In this document: positions 24,768-36,856 of the stretch, piece after piece | Numbering within the stretch: position 1 is the stretch's first letter | Layout of the letters: the number at the start of each line of letters is the position of its first letter | Source: Natrinema sp046097095 | GTDB lineage: Archaea; Halobacteriota; Halobacteria; Halobacteriales; Natrialbaceae | Direction of reading: 5' to 3' | NCBI RefSeq assembly: GCF_046097095.1 | Contig: NZ_CP175698.1 | Location: 1,984,001 to 2,048,000, forward strand | Length of the DNA stretch: 64,000 bases | Translations under genes and position numbers: made by a program | Notes under the pieces: generated by a model | Seen by the model: only the letters and a program-made list of their open reading frames with translations | What the model was told of the DNA's origin: nothing | Databases searched by the model: none

Positions 24768-26969
24768 ATGGACTTTTCGTACGCAACGACGACGAGCACG
24801 TCGGACTGGGAGAGCTGGATCCGCTACAACACCGGCGTCCGCGACGGGGGAATCGAACTGGCGACCACGGTCACCATCGACGAATCGACGGTCGAAACCG
24901 ACGCCGTCGACGTGGCGATGGATCCAAGCGGTGACCTGTATACGCTTCGTTCGCCGGGCGCACTCTATCGATACGACCCGTCGGCGGATCTCACCCAACG
25001 GATCTGGACGCGCTCCGACGACGGCGCTGACGATCCCTGCGCACTCTGTGTCGACGACGATCGAGCCTTCCTCGTCGACGGTACAGACGGGTCGATCACT
25101 GTTGTCTCTCCCCGTCTTCAGCGGACCATCGGGACGATCGAGACCGATGCGACCGATCCGATTCGAATCGCTCACGCAGACGGGATCCTCTACGTTCTCG
25201 ACGCCACCGGGCGCGTTCGGACCGTCGGACGAGACGACGAGACCGACTTGACGATCGACTGGTGGCTCGTCGATCCGATCGATCTCACCGTCGGCACCGA
25301 CGGCCGCGGATACGTCCTCGACCGCAACGGTGGCGACCCCCTTCTCCGGTCGTTCGGCGGCATGGACGACCCCGTCGACGCCCAGTTCCCTATCGCGAGC
25401 GCCGAATTCGTCGCGGCGGACGGCGAGTTCTCGCCGACGGCGCTGTCGGTGATCGACGATACTCTCTTCGTCGCCGGCCGACTCCCCGACGGGGGCTCGG
25501 CGCTGTTCGAACGTGACCCCGACTCGGGATCGTTCCGTGAGTGCCACCGGTTCGATCGGCCGTGTCAAACTCTCGTCGCACGACCCACCACGCCGGACGA
25601 TCGTCGAGAACTGTACGCCATCACCGGCTCAAACGGACAGAGCCGCGTCCTCCGAGAGAAACGACGGTACGCGCGCCACTCCCGGCGGGAGCGACACGTC
25701 GGTGACGCACTCGTCCGGTACGATTCCGGGACGGACGGGACCGAGTGGCACCGTCTTGCACTACAACTCTCCCAGCTAACCGCGAGTACGCAGGTCCGAG
25801 TTCGGTATCTCGCGACCGATCAGCCAAGGCCCCGTAACGCCGGTATCGACTCTCTCGAGGCGATCCCCGACGATGTCGCTGCCGCGTTGTACGAGGACGG
25901 CGTGACGTCTGCGTGGGAGCTTGCGACCGCCGACGCTGATCGCCTTCAGTCGGTGGATTCCGACCTCCATCGTTCTGACGGAGACACGTGGCAGACCGCC
26001 GCAACCGACAAACTCACAGCACACGCCCACGCCGACTGGACGACCGTCGATTCGCTACATCCGGACGACGTCTTTCTGGAGGACGCCGTCGGTCGGTACC
26101 TGTTCGTCGACCTCGAACTCGATGGGAGCCCGCGGTCGTCCCCGCGAGTGGAGTCGGTCACGGCGTTCTGTCCGCGCCAGTCGTATCTTCGCTATCTGCC
26201 CGAGCTCTATCAGGAGGACGACCGCTCAGCCGAATTCCTGGAGCGATATCTTTCCGTCTTCGAGTCCGTCTTCGTAGACGTTGAGACGGAAATCGAGCAG
26301 CTCGGACGCTACTTCGATCCCGATGCCGTTCCGAGCGATGCCCTCTCGTGGCTCGAGGGGTGGCTCGCGGTCGAGACAGACGGCGAGTGGCCCGAGGATG
26401 CGCGTCGGGAACTGCTCTCCCGAGCGCCGGAACTGTACAAGCGACGTGGGACGAAAGCGGGACTCCGTGCGATGCTCGAGTTGTACCTCCGTCACGCCGA
26501 TTCGGAACCGTCGATATCGAGATCTGCACTTCCAGATAGCGATCACGATGCGGACATCTCGGCGTCCAATTCCAATACACCGAGGGCGACATCGGACGGC
26601 GGTGACGGACTCGTCGCCGACACGCCGTCGGGACATCGGCTGTTCTTCCTCACCGAGGGCGACCTCGACTGCGTCGACCGCGATGCGGTCCGCCGCCAGT
26701 ATCCCCTCCTCGAGTCGGGCCCCCAGTCGTTTGCCGTGTTCTGTGGTCCGTTCGATACCGACGACACGCGGGGCGCGATCGAGACGATCGTCTCCTCGGA
26801 GAAACCGGCTCACGTCGCCGCTGACGTCGTCGAACTCGACGACACGCTGACGCTCAATGAAGATACGTTCCTGGGGGTCAACAGCCGGCTCACAGCTCGT
26901 GAGTTCTCTCTTGGCGAAACGACGCTCGGCGAGGATACCGTGCTGGTCGATCAAGAGCGGCCGCAGTGA
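24768..26969 (+). CDS. Tail protein I-type baseplate protein with an N-terminal beta-propeller-like domain
   Basis: This 733-residue protein is a fusion. Residues 1 to about 460 show repeated short units of the type AMDPSGDLYTLRSPGALYRY and GTDGRGYVLDRNG, as in NHL/six-bladed propellers. Residues about 470-590 carry the phage tail protein I signature (YLRYLPELYQEDDRSAEFLE, then FDPDAVPSDALSWLEGWLAV and LYKRRGTKAGLRAMLELY). The C-terminus adds a small alpha/beta domain ending VLVDQERPQ. In CIS the I protein bridges wedge and periphery, so an exposed propeller could contact the cell envelope or fibres; that is inference. It is the last CIS gene; 126 bases later the E3 gene of the dehydrogenase complex begins. 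Confidence 0.87.
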   Translation: MDFSYATTTSTSDWESWIRYNTGVRDGGIELATTVTIDESTVETDAVDVAMDPSGDLYTLRSPGALYRYDPSADLTQRIWTRSDDGADDPCALCVDDDRAFLVDGTDGSITVVSPRLQRTIGTIETDATDPIRIAHADGILYVLDATGRVRTVGRDDETDLTIDWWLVDPIDLTVGTDGRGYVLDRNGGDPLLRSFGGMDDPVDAQFPIASAEFVAADGEFSPTALSVIDDTLFVAGRLPDGGSALFERDPDSGSFRECHRFDRPCQTLVARPTTPDDRRELYAITGSNGQSRVLREKRRYARHSRRERHVGDALVRYDSGTDGTEWHRLALQLSQLTASTQVRVRYLATDQPRPRNAGIDSLEAIPDDVAAALYEDGVTSAWELATADADRLQSVDSDLHRSDGDTWQTAATDKLTAHAHADWTTVDSLHPDDVFLEDAVGRYLFVDLELDGSPRSSPRVESVTAFCPRQSYLRYLPELYQEDDRSAEFLERYLSVFESVFVDVETEIEQLGRYFDPDAVPSDALSWLEGWLAVETDGEWPEDARRELLSRAPELYKRRGTKAGLRAMLELYLRHADSEPSISRSALPDSDHDADISASNSNTPRATSDGGDGLVADTPSGHRLFFLTEGDLDCVDRDAVRRQYPLLESGPQSFAVFCGPFDTDDTRGAIETIVSSEKPAHVAADVVELDDTLTLNEDTFLGVNSRLTAREFSLGETTLGEDTVLVDQERPQ

Positions 26970-27095
26970 CGCCGGCTTACGCCGTGTCTCTCACGTCGCT
27001 GCATCCTGCAACCGCACCATCCGCGGTCCTATTCGGTTCTCGGATACCGCCATCAGGGAATACCTACACTATCCTTCGGCGCTTTTGTTCGTACA

Positions 27096-28559
27096 ATGGT
27101 CGTCGGAGACGTCACTACCGGGACGGACGTACTGGTTATCGGCGCGGGCCCCGCCGGTTACGTGGCCGCGATTCGCGCCGGACAGCTCGATTTGGACGTC
27201 ACACTCGTCGAAAAAGACGCCTACGGCGGGACCTGCCTGAACTACGGCTGTATCCCGTCGAAAGCGCTGATCACCGCGACGGACGTCGCCCACGAGGCCG
27301 CCACCGCCGAGGAGATGGGCATTCACGCTGACCCGGCGATCGACCTCGCCGGCATGATGGACTGGAAAGACAGCGTCGTCGAGCAACTCACGAGCGGGGT
27401 CGAAAAACTCTGTAAGGCGAACGGCGTCTCTCTACTCGAGGGGACTGCTCGCTTCGCGGATGAGCACACCGTTCGGGTCTCCCACAGCGGCGAGGGACAG
27501 GGCTCCGAGACGCTCGAATTCGAGCACGCCATCGTCGCGACCGGATCTCGGCCGATCGAAATCCCCGGTTTCGACTTTTCGGACGAACCGGTATTGGACT
27601 CGAGGCAGGCGTTGGCCCTCGAGTCTGTCCCCGACTCGCTGGTCGTCGTCGGTGCCGGCTACATTGGGATGGAACTCGCGAGCGTCTTCGCCAAACTGGG
27701 GACCGACGTGACCGTCCTCGAGATGCTCGACTCGATCCTTCCGGGGTACGACGATGATCTCAAACGGCCCGTGAAGGCGCGAGCGGGTGACCTCGGAATC
27801 GAGTTCGAGTTCGGCTACACCGCGTCGGACTGGCACGGCCGCGACGAGGACGGAATCCGCGTCGTCGCCGAACCGGCCGAACGGCCGGCCGTCGACGGTG
27901 GGGCGGACGCGGTCGCGGACGAATCCCTCGACCTCGAGACCGAAGCAGTGCTCGTGGCCGTCGGTCGCGAACCGGTCTCCGACTCCCTCTCCCTCGAAGA
28001 GGCCGGCATCGAGACCAACGATCGTGGATTCATCGACACCGACTCTCGAGCGCGCACGAACGTCGAACACGTCTTTGCCGTGGGCGACGTCGCCGGCGAA
28101 CCGATGCTCGCCCACAAGGGCAGCGCCGAAGGGAAGACCGCCGCCGAGGTGATCGCGGGCGATCCCGCGGCCCTCGACCAGCAGGCGATCCCGGCCGTCG
28201 TCTTCACCGATCCAGAGATTGCCACCGTCGGCATGACCGAAGCCGAGGCCGAGGAGGCGGGCTTCGAAACTGCAACGGGGACGTTCCCCTTCCGAGCCAG
28301 CGGTCGCGCGCTGACGACCGGCTGCGATGACGGCTTCGTCAAAGTCGTCGCCGACGAGGCGGACGGGTACCTACTGGGTGCGTCGATCGTTGGCCCCGAA
28401 GCGTCGGAACTGATCGCCGAACTCGGACTTGCGATCGAACTCGGTGCTACACTCGAGGACGTCGCTGCGACCGTCCACGCCCATCCGACACTCTCGGAGT
28501 CGGTGATGGAGGCCGCCGAGAACGCACTCGGCCACGCGATCCACACGCTGAACCGGTAA
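27096..28559 (+). CDS. lpdA: Dihydrolipoyl dehydrogenase (E3)
   Basis: This FAD flavoprotein reoxidises the dihydrolipoyl groups of E2 and reduces NAD+. The 487 residues include the FAD-binding VLVIGAGPAGYVAAIRAG, the redox disulfide in GGTCLNYGCIPSKAL (C47 and C52), the NAD-binding VVVGAGYIGMELASVF, the second FAD motif FAVGDVAGEPMLAHKG and the C-terminal interface HAHPTLSESVMEAAENA with the catalytic His-Glu pair. In other haloarchaea this gene directly follows the E2 gene. Here 22 kb of injection-system genes lie between. Its upstream 126-base gap contains an AT-richer CCTACACTAT element about 30 bases before the ATG that could be its own promoter. Confidence 0.95.
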   Translation: MVVGDVTTGTDVLVIGAGPAGYVAAIRAGQLDLDVTLVEKDAYGGTCLNYGCIPSKALITATDVAHEAATAEEMGIHADPAIDLAGMMDWKDSVVEQLTSGVEKLCKANGVSLLEGTARFADEHTVRVSHSGEGQGSETLEFEHAIVATGSRPIEIPGFDFSDEPVLDSRQALALESVPDSLVVVGAGYIGMELASVFAKLGTDVTVLEMLDSILPGYDDDLKRPVKARAGDLGIEFEFGYTASDWHGRDEDGIRVVAEPAERPAVDGGADAVADESLDLETEAVLVAVGREPVSDSLSLEEAGIETNDRGFIDTDSRARTNVEHVFAVGDVAGEPMLAHKGSAEGKTAAEVIAGDPAALDQQAIPAVVFTDPEIATVGMTEAEAEEAGFETATGTFPFRASGRALTTGCDDGFVKVVADEADGYLLGASIVGPEASELIAELGLAIELGATLEDVAATVHAHPTLSESVMEAAENALGHAIHTLNR

Positions 28560-28713
28560 CCCTCCTCGACTCACCACAGGACCCAGTGGCCGCCCGACCG
28601 AACGCACCGCTGTACGTGGGCTTGCGAAAGCGGGCCGAAGCTGCCGTTCAAGAAAGCGCCGGAGACGGGGGCGGCGACCGAATCAGCAGAGACAGACCGA
28701 ATCCCCGTGTCTG

Positions 28714-29010
28714 TTACTGTACGTACAGCGAGTAGGCGATAACCAAGAATCCGAGGAGCACGAGACAACTCTCGAGCAGAATCCCTGTCGCGAGATCGAC
28801 GCCGAGCAGTTCGTACAGCATCCCGGCGAGCACCAACCCGAGCGTGACGAGGCCGAACCCGGCCGTGAGATAGCCCAGTGCCGGCTGTCGTGTTCGACGG
28901 TACGCTTTGAACGCGAAGTAGGTGATGACGCTCCCGACGATGAGGACGAGCGTCTTGACGACCGCCAGTGCGAGCATCGTTTCCGTCGGGCTAGCAGGGA
29001 ACGGGTTCAT
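28714..29010 (-). CDS. Small three-helix membrane protein paired with a winged-helix regulator (DUF7521-like)
   Basis: The 98-residue protein has three hydrophobic segments (about residues 13-33, 45-65 and 73-95) joined by short charged loops such as KAYRRTRQP. It overlaps the upstream regulator gene by 4 bases (ATGA at 29007-29010), so the two are translationally coupled. I recall this gene pair as conserved in haloarchaea, the membrane partner being a family I believe is DUF7521; the name was not checked. It may act as a sensor partner of the regulator, but no function is established from the sequence. The 150 bases between lpdA and this gene (28560-28713) hold no gene. Confidence 0.72.
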   Translation of the reverse strand: MNPFPASPTETMLALAVVKTLVLIVGSVITYFAFKAYRRTRQPALGYLTAGFGLVTLGLVLAGMLYELLGVDLATGILLESCLVLLGFLVIAYSLYVQ

Positions 29011-29384
29011 GTCTCCTTTCGCACCTCCGACCAGAGCTCCGCGAGCCGCTCGTCTGCTGTCCGGGCCGGGCGTTCAATCTGGACCGCCAGCGACCGATCC
29101 TCATCTAGTGCGAGCGTGATCTCATCGAACGCAATCGAATACTTGCTCGCGTGGTGTCCGTCCTGGCGAATCTCAGTCGACTCCTCGAGCAGGGTCGACT
29201 CGGTTAGTAATTCGAGCTTTCGGTACAGCGTCGACTGCGGGATCTCACATTCCTTCGTTAACTCGGACGCCGTCATCGGTTCCTCGAGCTTCCGAATGAT
29301 TTCACGGCAGTCGGGATCGTCCAGTGCAGAGCAGATTTCCTCCGCGGACGGCGTCGACTCCGAAGCGAACGGGTCCCGGACCAT
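29007..29384 (-). CDS. Winged-helix transcription regulator
   Basis: This 125-residue protein contains an ArsR-like winged helix: CREIIRKLEEPMTASELTKE (helix 2), then IPQSTLYRKLELLTESTLLE (recognition helix and wing) and a second half with strand-forming YSIAFDEITLAL. The N-terminus is acidic (ESTPSAEEICSALDDPDC). No ligand or metal cysteine motif is visible. The start ATG at 29384 has a TATA-like element on the minus strand about 28 bases upstream (29409-29416). Its stop overlaps the start of a small membrane protein, which is presumably its functional partner. Confidence 0.85.
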   Translation of the reverse strand: MVRDPFASESTPSAEEICSALDDPDCREIIRKLEEPMTASELTKECEIPQSTLYRKLELLTESTLLEESTEIRQDGHHASKYSIAFDEITLALDEDRSLAVQIERPARTADERLAELWSEVRKET

Positions 29385-29408
29385 TCGTCTGCCCTTTATG
29401 ACGCACGT

Positions 29409-29416
29409 GGTTTATC
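29409..29416 (-). promoter_or_regulatory. TATA-like box for the winged-helix regulator gene
   Basis: On the minus strand the sequence reads GATAAACC, centred about 28 bases upstream of the ATG at 29384, consistent with a leaderless transcript. Confidence 0.4.
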
Positions 29417-29660
29417 GGCATCGATGCGTCCCCCGAAACCCGACACCTTCTTGCGCGTGTGCACTCGAGTGCGACGCGCGCGGGTATCATCCGGTCCGAC
29501 CGTACCTTCGAGGGTGGGATGACTGGCCGACCTCCGCCCGCGTGACATTCTGTGTGATCGCTATCGCCGCTTGAGCGAGATAACTCCTTTATTAGTGTCA
29601 TCTTCCACCTCTTTACGTGGAAAACCGTGCCATGGTATCGGGTTCCGATGACAGTCTGAG

Positions 29661-29692
29661 ACGACGGCCTTATATAGTAACCCGGCATTCCA
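29661..29692 (+). promoter_or_regulatory. rRNA operon promoter element 1
   Basis: The CGACGGCCTTATATAG core contains a strong TATA box (29670-29677), followed by CCCGGCATTC. It is the first of five similar elements upstream of the 16S gene. The 29385-29660 stretch before it holds no gene. Confidence 0.65.
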
Positions 29693-29793
29693 TACTAATG
29701 CGAACGACGTGGCGCACGCCGCCACGTTCCCTCCGGCCGTTCTCCGGCACGGAGGTAGGCATTCCATCCACCCTTGGACACCCCGTCGGTTCA

Positions 29794-29826
29794 TTCGACG
29801 GCCTTATCCGTATACGGGCATTTCGA
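29794..29826 (+). promoter_or_regulatory. rRNA operon promoter element 2
   Basis: TTCGACGGCCTTATCCGTAT followed by ACGGGCATTTCGACG. It shares the CGACGGCCTTA box and the GGGCATT downstream block with the other elements. Confidence 0.65.
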
Positions 29827-29865
29827 CGAAGATGTGTTGTGGTCGGCATCGCCGGCCGCCGCCAT

Positions 29866-29893
29866 CCAACGCCCTTATACGTGCCTGGGCGTT
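29866..29893 (+). promoter_or_regulatory. rRNA operon promoter element 3
   Basis: CCAACGCCCTTATACGTG followed by CCTGGGCGTTC, the same CGCCCTTA-N-GGGC-TTC layout as its neighbours. Confidence 0.65.
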
Positions 29894-29946
29894 CAGTTCG
29901 GATCACGAATCTCCGTGCCGGATGCGGTTTCCGGCGCGGAGATGAT

Positions 29947-29979
29947 CCGACGCCCTTAAGTGTACGAGGGCATTCGGAT
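29947..29979 (+). promoter_or_regulatory. rRNA operon promoter element 4
   Basis: CCGACGCCCTTAAGTGTACG followed by AGGGCATTCGGATG. It is the closest match to the classical haloarchaeal rRNA promoter consensus that I remember. Confidence 0.7.
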
Positions 29980-30049
29980 GTAAACGCGACGAACGCGTGA
30001 TCGACGGCTCGTTCAACTCGAGCCGTCATCTCGTGCTCGGACGGGTGGG

Positions 30050-30075
30050 TTCGAAGGGGTTATATACTCCCGATG
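30050..30075 (+). promoter_or_regulatory. rRNA operon promoter element 5 (proximal)
   Basis: TTCGAAGGGGTTATATACTC has a TTATATA box but lacks the CGACG-CCTTA and GGGCATT blocks of elements 2 to 4. A transcript would begin about 195 bases upstream of mature 16S. Confidence 0.6.
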
Positions 30076-30198
30076 GCCTACAAACACGTCCGAAGGAAAT
30101 GAGGATCTCACCCCTGCGGTCCGCCGTACAGATGGGATCTGATGTTAGCCTTGGTAGTTCGGTGACGCCCGACCGGTCATCGCGACCGACTGCGTGTC

Positions 30199-30211
30199 AC
30201 CGAACGTGGAC
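30199..30211 (+). other. 16S rRNA processing stem, 5' arm
   Basis: This 13-base sequence is perfectly complementary to 31788-31800 on the far side of the 16S gene. Such stems with bulge-helix-bulge motifs are the substrate for endonuclease excision of archaeal pre-16S rRNA. Confidence 0.7.
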
Positions 30212-30276
30212 CATAGCAAAGTGTGAGTGTGTACCTACATTCACCGCCAACCTCCCCGGCTCTGCCGGGGAAGAGC

Positions 30277-31750
<1,474 letters not shown>

Positions 31751-31787
31751 ACAGACCGGGACTGGGGCGACGCCCCAGCCCACCACC

Positions 31788-31800
31788 GTCCACGTTCGGT
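31788..31800 (+). other. 16S rRNA processing stem, 3' arm
   Basis: Perfect 13-base complement of 30199-30211, located in the 16S-tRNA-Ala spacer. Confidence 0.7.
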
Positions 31801-31886
31801 CGACCGCACTCGTCCGACCGGCCGATCGGGCACCTTTGAACTACCAAGGCTAACACTTCACTCCCTGCCCGCCATCCGGCGGGCGT

Positions 31887-31958
31887 GGGCCCATAGCTCA
31901 GTGGTAGAGTGCCTCCTTTGCAAGGAGGATGCCCAGGGTTCGAATCCCTGTGGGTCCA
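31887..31958 (+). tRNA. tRNA-Ala (TGC)
   Basis: A full cloverleaf is visible: acceptor GGGCCCA pairs with TGGGTCC, D-arm AGCTCAGTGGTAGAG, anticodon arm CCTCC-TTTGCAA-GGAGG with anticodon TGC at 31919-31921, and T-arm GGGTTCGAATCCC. No CCA is encoded. It lies in the 16S-23S spacer, the usual place for tRNA-Ala in haloarchaeal rRNA operons. Confidence 0.97.
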
Positions 31959-32120
31959 TCACTCGGAGGAAATCACGGATCGTGCCCCTTAAGTGGGTCA
32001 GGGTCCGAGGATTGAATCCGAACGAAAACCGATGCACCACCCCGTGCAAACGTGGGTGGGAAGGGTTAATGCACGCTTGGCAGTCTCCAAGCGCTGCAAA
32101 TGAGACCGTGTGTACGTGTA

Positions 32121-32154
32121 GTCCAGGCGTCCACTGGACCCGTTCCCGGGTCAC
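32121..32154 (+). other. 23S rRNA processing stem, 5' arm
   Basis: This arm pairs imperfectly with 35134-35167 (blocks GTCCAG, GCGTCC, GGACCCGTT and GTCAC find their complements), forming the long stem that encloses the 23S gene. Confidence 0.65.
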
Positions 32155-32186
32155 TACGTAGTTGCACCTCGTGCAACTGCCGATCC

Positions 32187-35107
<2,921 letters not shown>

Positions 35108-35133
35108 CTCATACACTACATCGCATTGGATCC

Positions 35134-35167
35134 GTGACGCGAGAACGGGTCCGGACGCAAACTGGAC
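35134..35167 (+). other. 23S rRNA processing stem, 3' arm
   Basis: Complementary, with several mismatches, to 32121-32154 upstream of 23S. Confidence 0.65.
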
Positions 35168-35235
35168 TACACATACACTACGGTCAACACACCACCGATA
35201 TTGGCATGATCGCGGTTCGATTCCGTGAATCGGCG

Positions 35236-35357
35236 TTAAGGCGGCCATAGCGGCAGGGTTCCTCCCGTACCCATCCCGAACACGGAAGATAAGCCTGTCT
35301 GCGTTACGGCCAGTACTGGAGTGCGCGAGCCTCTGGGAACCCCGTTTCGCCGCCATC
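35236..35357 (+). rRNA. rrf: 5S ribosomal RNA
   Basis: The gene begins TTAAGGCGGCCATAGCGGC and continues CCCGTACCCATCCCGAACAC, typical of haloarchaeal 5S, ending in the complementary TTCGCCGCCA. Length is about 122 bases; the 3' end is estimated. Confidence 0.95.
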
Positions 35358-35380
35358 CACTCATACTTCATTCCACATTA

Positions 35381-35417
35381 CCCCCATAGCACCGCTGCCC
35401 GGTGTTATGGGGGTTTT
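35381..35417 (+). terminator. Hairpin terminator after the 5S gene
   Basis: CCCCCATAGCACCG pairs with CGGTGTTATGGGGG around a short loop, and the hairpin is followed directly by TTTT. It lies between 5S and tRNA-Cys, so the tRNA is probably transcribed from its own promoter. Confidence 0.75.
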
Positions 35418-35471
35418 CTGCATTTATTGGCAGTGTAAGAGCCCACCATAGACCGTGTCGTACCGCTATGC

Positions 35472-35477
35472 TTAAAC
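35472..35477 (+). promoter_or_regulatory. TATA-like box for tRNA-Cys
   Basis: TTAAAC is about 30 bases upstream of the tRNA-Cys 5' end, in line with a separate transcript after the terminator hairpin. Confidence 0.4.
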
Positions 35478-35502
35478 GACCGCAGTCATAACGATAGAAC
35501 GC

Positions 35503-35578
35503 GCCAAGGTGGCAGAGTCCGGCCGAACGCAGCGGCCTGCAGAGCCGCCCACCGCCGGTTCAAATCCGGCCCTTGGCT
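35503..35578 (+). tRNA. tRNA-Cys (GCA)
   Basis: Acceptor GCCAAGG pairs with CCTTGGC. The anticodon arm GCGGC-CTGCAGA-GCCGC gives anticodon GCA at 35539-35541, and the T-arm GCCGGTTCAAATCCGGC is intact. It follows the rRNA operon as in many haloarchaea. From 35579 to 35829 I see no gene. Confidence 0.96.
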
Positions 35579-35829
35579 TCCTCACACTCCTATTCGTCGA
35601 GTCGCAACGTTCGCGGTTGCTTTAGCGAACAAAACGAAAAGCGTCGATATCTAGAACCGAGTGTCCGAAGTTCAGCTGGTCCAGTCGTCGAACATCGTTC
35701 GATCGGCCTTACTGACCGAATCGAGCACGTAATTTTCGAACATTGCTGTTCACACAGTCACGTCGTATACTGCGGTCAGCTATCGCTTTTCCGCTGATAT
35801 TAATTCGTAAATGGTTCGTCAAGAGAAAG

Positions 35830-35903
<74 letters not shown>

Positions 35904-35929
35904 TGTAGTTACCCTTTTCGGCGAGTGGC

Positions 35930-35938
35930 GGTTAAACG
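35930..35938 (-). promoter_or_regulatory. TATA-like box for tRNA-Lys
   Basis: Minus-strand CGTTTAACC lies about 30 bases upstream of the tRNA 5' end. Confidence 0.4.
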
Positions 35939-35963
35939 TTTCTTTCTCCGCTGCCGCACTAGC

Positions 35964-36659
35964 TCATTCGAAGTACTGCTCGAGGGCGTCGGCGATAATT
36001 AGACCAGGATCGACGCCTTCGATGGATGCGCGCCGCCGCAGGTCGCGGTAGGTATCCGGCGAGAGAGTGACCTCGAGCCGGCCGAGGGTGATGTCGTGGT
36101 CTGCGAGGGCTTGATCGAGGGGGATGTCGTCGTTGATAGCGCTAGCGACGCTACGGACCTCGCGAACGGTGAGATCGCCGTCAAGGGTAGCCCATGCGAG
36201 GAGGAGTCGGGCTTCGCCGGCGACGCGGGCGATATGCTTGGCAGCGGTCGGCGCGATTTGGCCGAGTGCGACTTGTTTGCGAACCGATCGCGGGAGGTCA
36301 TGGACGCGGGCCCATTTTCGAATGAACGAGACAGTGGCCTCTCCGCCGGCGCGTTCTGCGGCGGCTTTGTAGGAGCCTTCACCGCGGACAAGGGCTGCAC
36401 AGGCGGCCGCACCGCGGAGCATGTAGAGGTGGTCGTCGCCGCTTTTACCGCCGGCGAACTGTCGGACGGTTTCGGCGGCGTCGGCGAGGCTGTCTGGGTC
36501 GTCGGGATCGAACTGGACGGCCTCGCGAGCGCGAGTTCCGGCGACCGATTCGTCGCCCCGGATCACAGGTGCGCCGACGGGAGATTCGCGGTCCGTCGGG
36601 ATCGATCGACCGTTCTCGCCGCGGCGGTTCGAACGATCGCCGGGCCGGTTATCGGTCAT
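35964..36659 (-). CDS. Conserved haloarchaeal protein with helix-turn-helix-like and ribbon-helix-helix-like parts (DUF7119-like)
   Basis: The 231-residue protein has a charged disordered N-terminus (about residues 1-45), then a helical core. The core includes YKAAAERAGGEATVSFIRKW and IAPTAAKHIARVAGEARLLL, which resembles the helix-turn-helix of ParB-like proteins. A C-terminal strand-helix-helix follows (LGRLEVTLSPDTYRDLRRRA), looking like a ribbon-helix-helix or dimerisation unit. I recall a haloarchaeal family of this shape under the name DUF7119; the label is from memory. No enzyme motif is present. A DNA-binding role is plausible but unproven. It is transcribed toward tRNA-Lys. Confidence 0.7.
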   Translation of the reverse strand: MTDNRPGDRSNRRGENGRSIPTDRESPVGAPVIRGDESVAGTRAREAVQFDPDDPDSLADAAETVRQFAGGKSGDDHLYMLRGAAACAALVRGEGSYKAAAERAGGEATVSFIRKWARVHDLPRSVRKQVALGQIAPTAAKHIARVAGEARLLLAWATLDGDLTVREVRSVASAINDDIPLDQALADHDITLGRLEVTLSPDTYRDLRRRASIEGVDPGLIIADALEQYFE

Positions 36660-36715
36660 GAATATCAGTAGGAGGCTCGCCGTAAAAAGACCGTTGCCGA
36701 GACGAAATAGATGTA

Positions 36716-36856
36716 TTACTCCTCTCGTTTCTCGGCGAGGTGTTCCCAGATCTCCGTACAGCCGGCCCCTTCTTCGATATCGTCGAGGTGGGCGTCGTCA
36801 CGCTCCTCCGCTTCCTGCTCGACCGGCTCCGGCTTACATTCGGCTGCATCTGTCAT
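36716..36856 (-). CDS. Small acidic conserved-looking haloarchaeal protein, 46 residues
   Basis: A short frame starts at the ATG at 36856 and ends TAA at 36716. The product starts MTDAAECKPEPVEQEAEERD, then a long acidic stretch, and ends with GAGCTEIWEHLAEKREE. The composition is strongly haloarchaeal and the cysteine/tryptophan-bearing C-terminal helix (CTEIWEHL) looks conserved; I believe homologues of this size occur widely in haloarchaea. Two cysteines (C7 and C33) are too far apart for a normal zinc finger. Its start lies about 60 bases upstream of the DUF7119-like gene's start, on the same strand. Function unknown. Confidence 0.7.
   Translation of the reverse strand: MTDAAECKPEPVEQEAEERDDAHLDDIEEGAGCTEIWEHLAEKREE

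Noticed and set aside
4799..26969. Interpretation as a prophage
   Set aside because: No head, portal, terminase, integrase, lysis or replication genes are present, and only tail-type parts are encoded.
29661..30075. Regularly spaced repeats looking like a CRISPR array
   Set aside because: The repeats are only partly conserved, differ in spacing (roughly 65-135 bases), contain TATA boxes and sit before an rRNA operon, so they are promoters.
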